A DNA stretch of 6,526 nucleotides from Desulfobacterales bacterium (GTDB lineage Bacteria; Desulfobacterota; Desulfobacteria; Desulfobacterales; C00003060): positions 1 to 6,526 of the forward strand of contig DAOVOU010000130.1 of assembly GCA_030629475.1 (NCBI GenBank), read 5' to 3'. Shown one piece after another: positions 5,870 to 6,526 of the stretch. Position 1 is the stretch's first letter, and each line of letters opens with the position of its first letter. The position numbers and the translations under genes were made by a program. Below the pieces are notes generated by a model, which was given only the letters and a program-made list of their open reading frames with translations, did no database searches and was not told the origin of the DNA.

Positions 5870-5910
5870 GGGCTGGCTAGCGACTCCCCCAAGTCGGTGC
5901 TAACCAGCCC
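5870..5910 (+). other. Strong 41-base hairpin of unknown role (possible RNA element)
   Basis: GGGCTGG (5870-5876) pairs with CCAGCCC (5904-5910). After a C-A mismatch, TAGC (5878-5881) pairs with GCTA (5899-5902), and GACT (5882-5885) with AGTC (5892-5895) with a three-base bulge on the 3' side and a six-base loop. A second small hairpin, CCGG (5912-5915) with CCGG (5926-5929), follows and abuts the ATG at 5930. There is no T tract directly after the main stem, so it is not a typical terminator. I could not match it to a known riboswitch class. Confidence 0.55.
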
Positions 5911-5929
5911 CCCGGCAGCAAAGACCCGG

Positions 5930-6061
5930 ATGAAGTCTATTTTTTTGGGCCTTGCTGTTCTTACATTCGCATTCGCGATAAGTACATCTATATTTATACT
6001 TTATCGGCGTGAGTATGTCAATACTTTAGCTTTTTCCTGTGTCCGAAAGGAGGGGAGGTGA
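5930..6061 (+). CDS. Possible 43-residue single-span membrane peptide
   Basis: The frame reads MKSIFLGLAVLTFAFAISTS, then IFILYRREYVNTLAF and a short basic end SCVRKEGR. Lysine 2 followed by about 23 hydrophobic residues and then YRRE looks like a signal anchor or one membrane span, oriented by the positive charges after it. No Shine-Dalgarno sequence precedes the ATG; the bases before it (GCAAAGACCCGG) lie in a possible hairpin. A purine-rich GGAGGGGAGG occurs at its end. It may be a genuine small protein, a leader peptide or chance. I do not recognise a family. Confidence 0.35.
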   Translation: MKSIFLGLAVLTFAFAISTSIFILYRREYVNTLAFSCVRKEGR

Positions 6062-6244
6062 TGAAGCAATACTGAGGTATCAGATGGGGAGGTAGTGTAG
6101 GCAATAGTTAAGGTTTGACTGCATCTTCGTACGACAAGGCGAACGTGTAACGGTATCCTCGAAGCAGGCGTCCCAGACTAGTGCGTTTCGCTATCAGCCT
6201 CACGGGCCGAGCTGGGAGGTGGCTGAGGAGACTTGTCGGGTCTG

Positions 6245-6271
6245 TTGACAGTTTCTTGAAGCCCACATAAT
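6245..6271 (+). promoter_or_regulatory. Weak candidate sigma-70 promoter
   Basis: A perfect -35 hexamer TTGACA (6245-6250) and CATAAT (6266-6271, five of six) are separated by 15 bases, shorter than the usual 16-18. If used, it gives a leader of about 180 bases before the exported-protein gene. Confidence 0.3.
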
Positions 6272-6399
6272 TCTTCAGCTGTTTGTTTCCCATGTGCCTC
6301 TGCGTGTTACACTATATGCAGAAAGGAGGTGGGAGGTAGTTGAGAACGCACACATGCCAGCAGTTGACCTAACGATCCATCCAGTTTTGCAACAAGATT

Positions 6400-6415
6400 T
6401 GGATTGGAGCTTGCT
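6400..6415 (+). promoter_or_regulatory. Candidate sigma-54 (-24/-12) promoter before the exported-protein gene
   Basis: TGGATTG-GAGC-TTGCT has the exact sigma-54 spacing. The -12 half TTGCT is perfect, and in the -24 half TGG and the final G match. Initiation would fall near 6426, about 33 bases before the ATG at 6459, a natural leader length. It could be a target of the sigma-54 activator encoded at 2189-3574, which is an inference. Confidence 0.4.
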
Positions 6416-6458
6416 TGGGGTCTACCAAAGAACGAGGAAGGAAGGAGGAGATTACAAA

Positions 6459-6526
6459 ATGCGAAAGATAGGATTTTTGGCTGTTATTTTATGCCTGATG
6501 CTAGGCGTTGGCATGATGGCCAGCCC
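6459..6526 (+). CDS. Partial gene for an exported protein (signal peptide only)
   Basis: Only 22 full codons are present; the gene runs off the window end. The start reads MRKIGFLAVILCLMLGVG followed by MMASP. This is a basic N-terminus, a hydrophobic core of about 16 residues and a small-residue region, a typical Sec signal peptide. No type IV prepilin motif (G followed by FTLIE) is seen after the short basic end. AAGGAGGAG (6442-6450) lies 8 bases before the ATG, which decides this start over the in-frame ATG at 6354. The identity of the mature protein cannot be told. A candidate sigma-54 promoter lies immediately upstream. Confidence 0.75.
   Translation, partial: MRKIGFLAVILCLMLGVGMMAS

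Larger units (their letters stand above)
6062..6458. other. 397-base stretch without a convincing gene
   Basis: It contains three related purine-rich motifs of the form TGGGAGGTRGYTGAG at 6085-6100, 6212-6227 and 6329-6344. An inverted pair TCAGCC (6194-6199) and GGCTGA (6221-6226) and a TCGTACGA palindrome (6127-6134) also occur. The + strand frame of the last gene is open back to a TGA at 6246-6248. Before that stop the same frame gives about 46 stop-free codons ending FRYQPHGPSWEVAEETCRVC, which I cannot assign. A long leader region, a decayed gene or a structured RNA are all possible. Confidence 0.4.

Noticed and set aside
5870..5929. Cyclic di-GMP (GEMM) riboswitch, suggested by GCAAAG near a strong stem
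   Set aside because: The GCAAACC and GGACGCAAAGC landmarks of the class and its second helix with a tetraloop receptor are absent.
6108..6293. 61-codon minus-strand frame near the right end
   Set aside because: It has no clear ribosome site, no recognisable family, and a composition like the surrounding unexplained DNA.
6354..6458. Earlier in-frame ATG (6354) for the exported protein
   Set aside because: It would bury the signal peptide 35 residues inside and its nearest purine-rich site is well over 10 bases away, whereas the ATG at 6459 has AAGGAGGAG at 8 bases.

Overview
The window looks like a chromosomal stretch from a Gram-negative bacterium with sigma-54 regulation, most plausibly a Desulfobacterota/deltaproteobacterial relative. 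The grounds are the PilS/PilR-type two-component pair, a small LNPLHVYCR-type protein that I associate with that group, and intergenic DNA packed with short interspersed repeats. The lineage is an inference; no marker gene is present.

Layout, all confident genes on the + strand. Positions 1-275 hold a 51-base REP-like palindrome and a candidate sigma-54 promoter, with no gene. Positions 276-1985 encode a six-helix membrane sensor histidine kinase of PilS type, and 2189-3574 its presumed partner, a PilR/NtrC-type sigma-54 activator. The 203-base gap between them holds tandem repeats and a roughly 30-codon remnant of a GxxExxY-family gene. A similar repeat block follows the regulator, so an exact 40-base direct repeat brackets it. 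Positions 3876-5090 encode a COG1373-type ATPase (AAA_14 plus DUF4143), higher in G+C where sampled and probably an accessory acquisition.

From 5091 the DNA is mostly a patchwork. It holds repeat fragments, a minus-strand antitoxin-like remnant (5193-5420), a small conserved-looking gene starting at TTG with a perfect Shine-Dalgarno sequence (5631-5825), and a strong hairpin (5870-5910). After these come a possible 43-residue membrane peptide (5930-6061) and about 400 bases I cannot explain. The last gene starts at 6459, carries a Sec-type signal peptide and runs off the window. A second candidate sigma-54 promoter (6400-6415) lies at the right distance before it.

Working hypothesis: the kinase senses a membrane or envelope signal and phosphorylates the regulator, which activates sigma-54 promoters, possibly including its own operon and the exported gene at the right edge. 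The repeats have reshaped the pair: they supply the last 14 residues of the kinase, appear to supply the last codons of the regulator, and separate two genes that usually sit close together. I found no clearly new multi-gene system; the most unusual content is the repeat mosaic and the small genes on the right.
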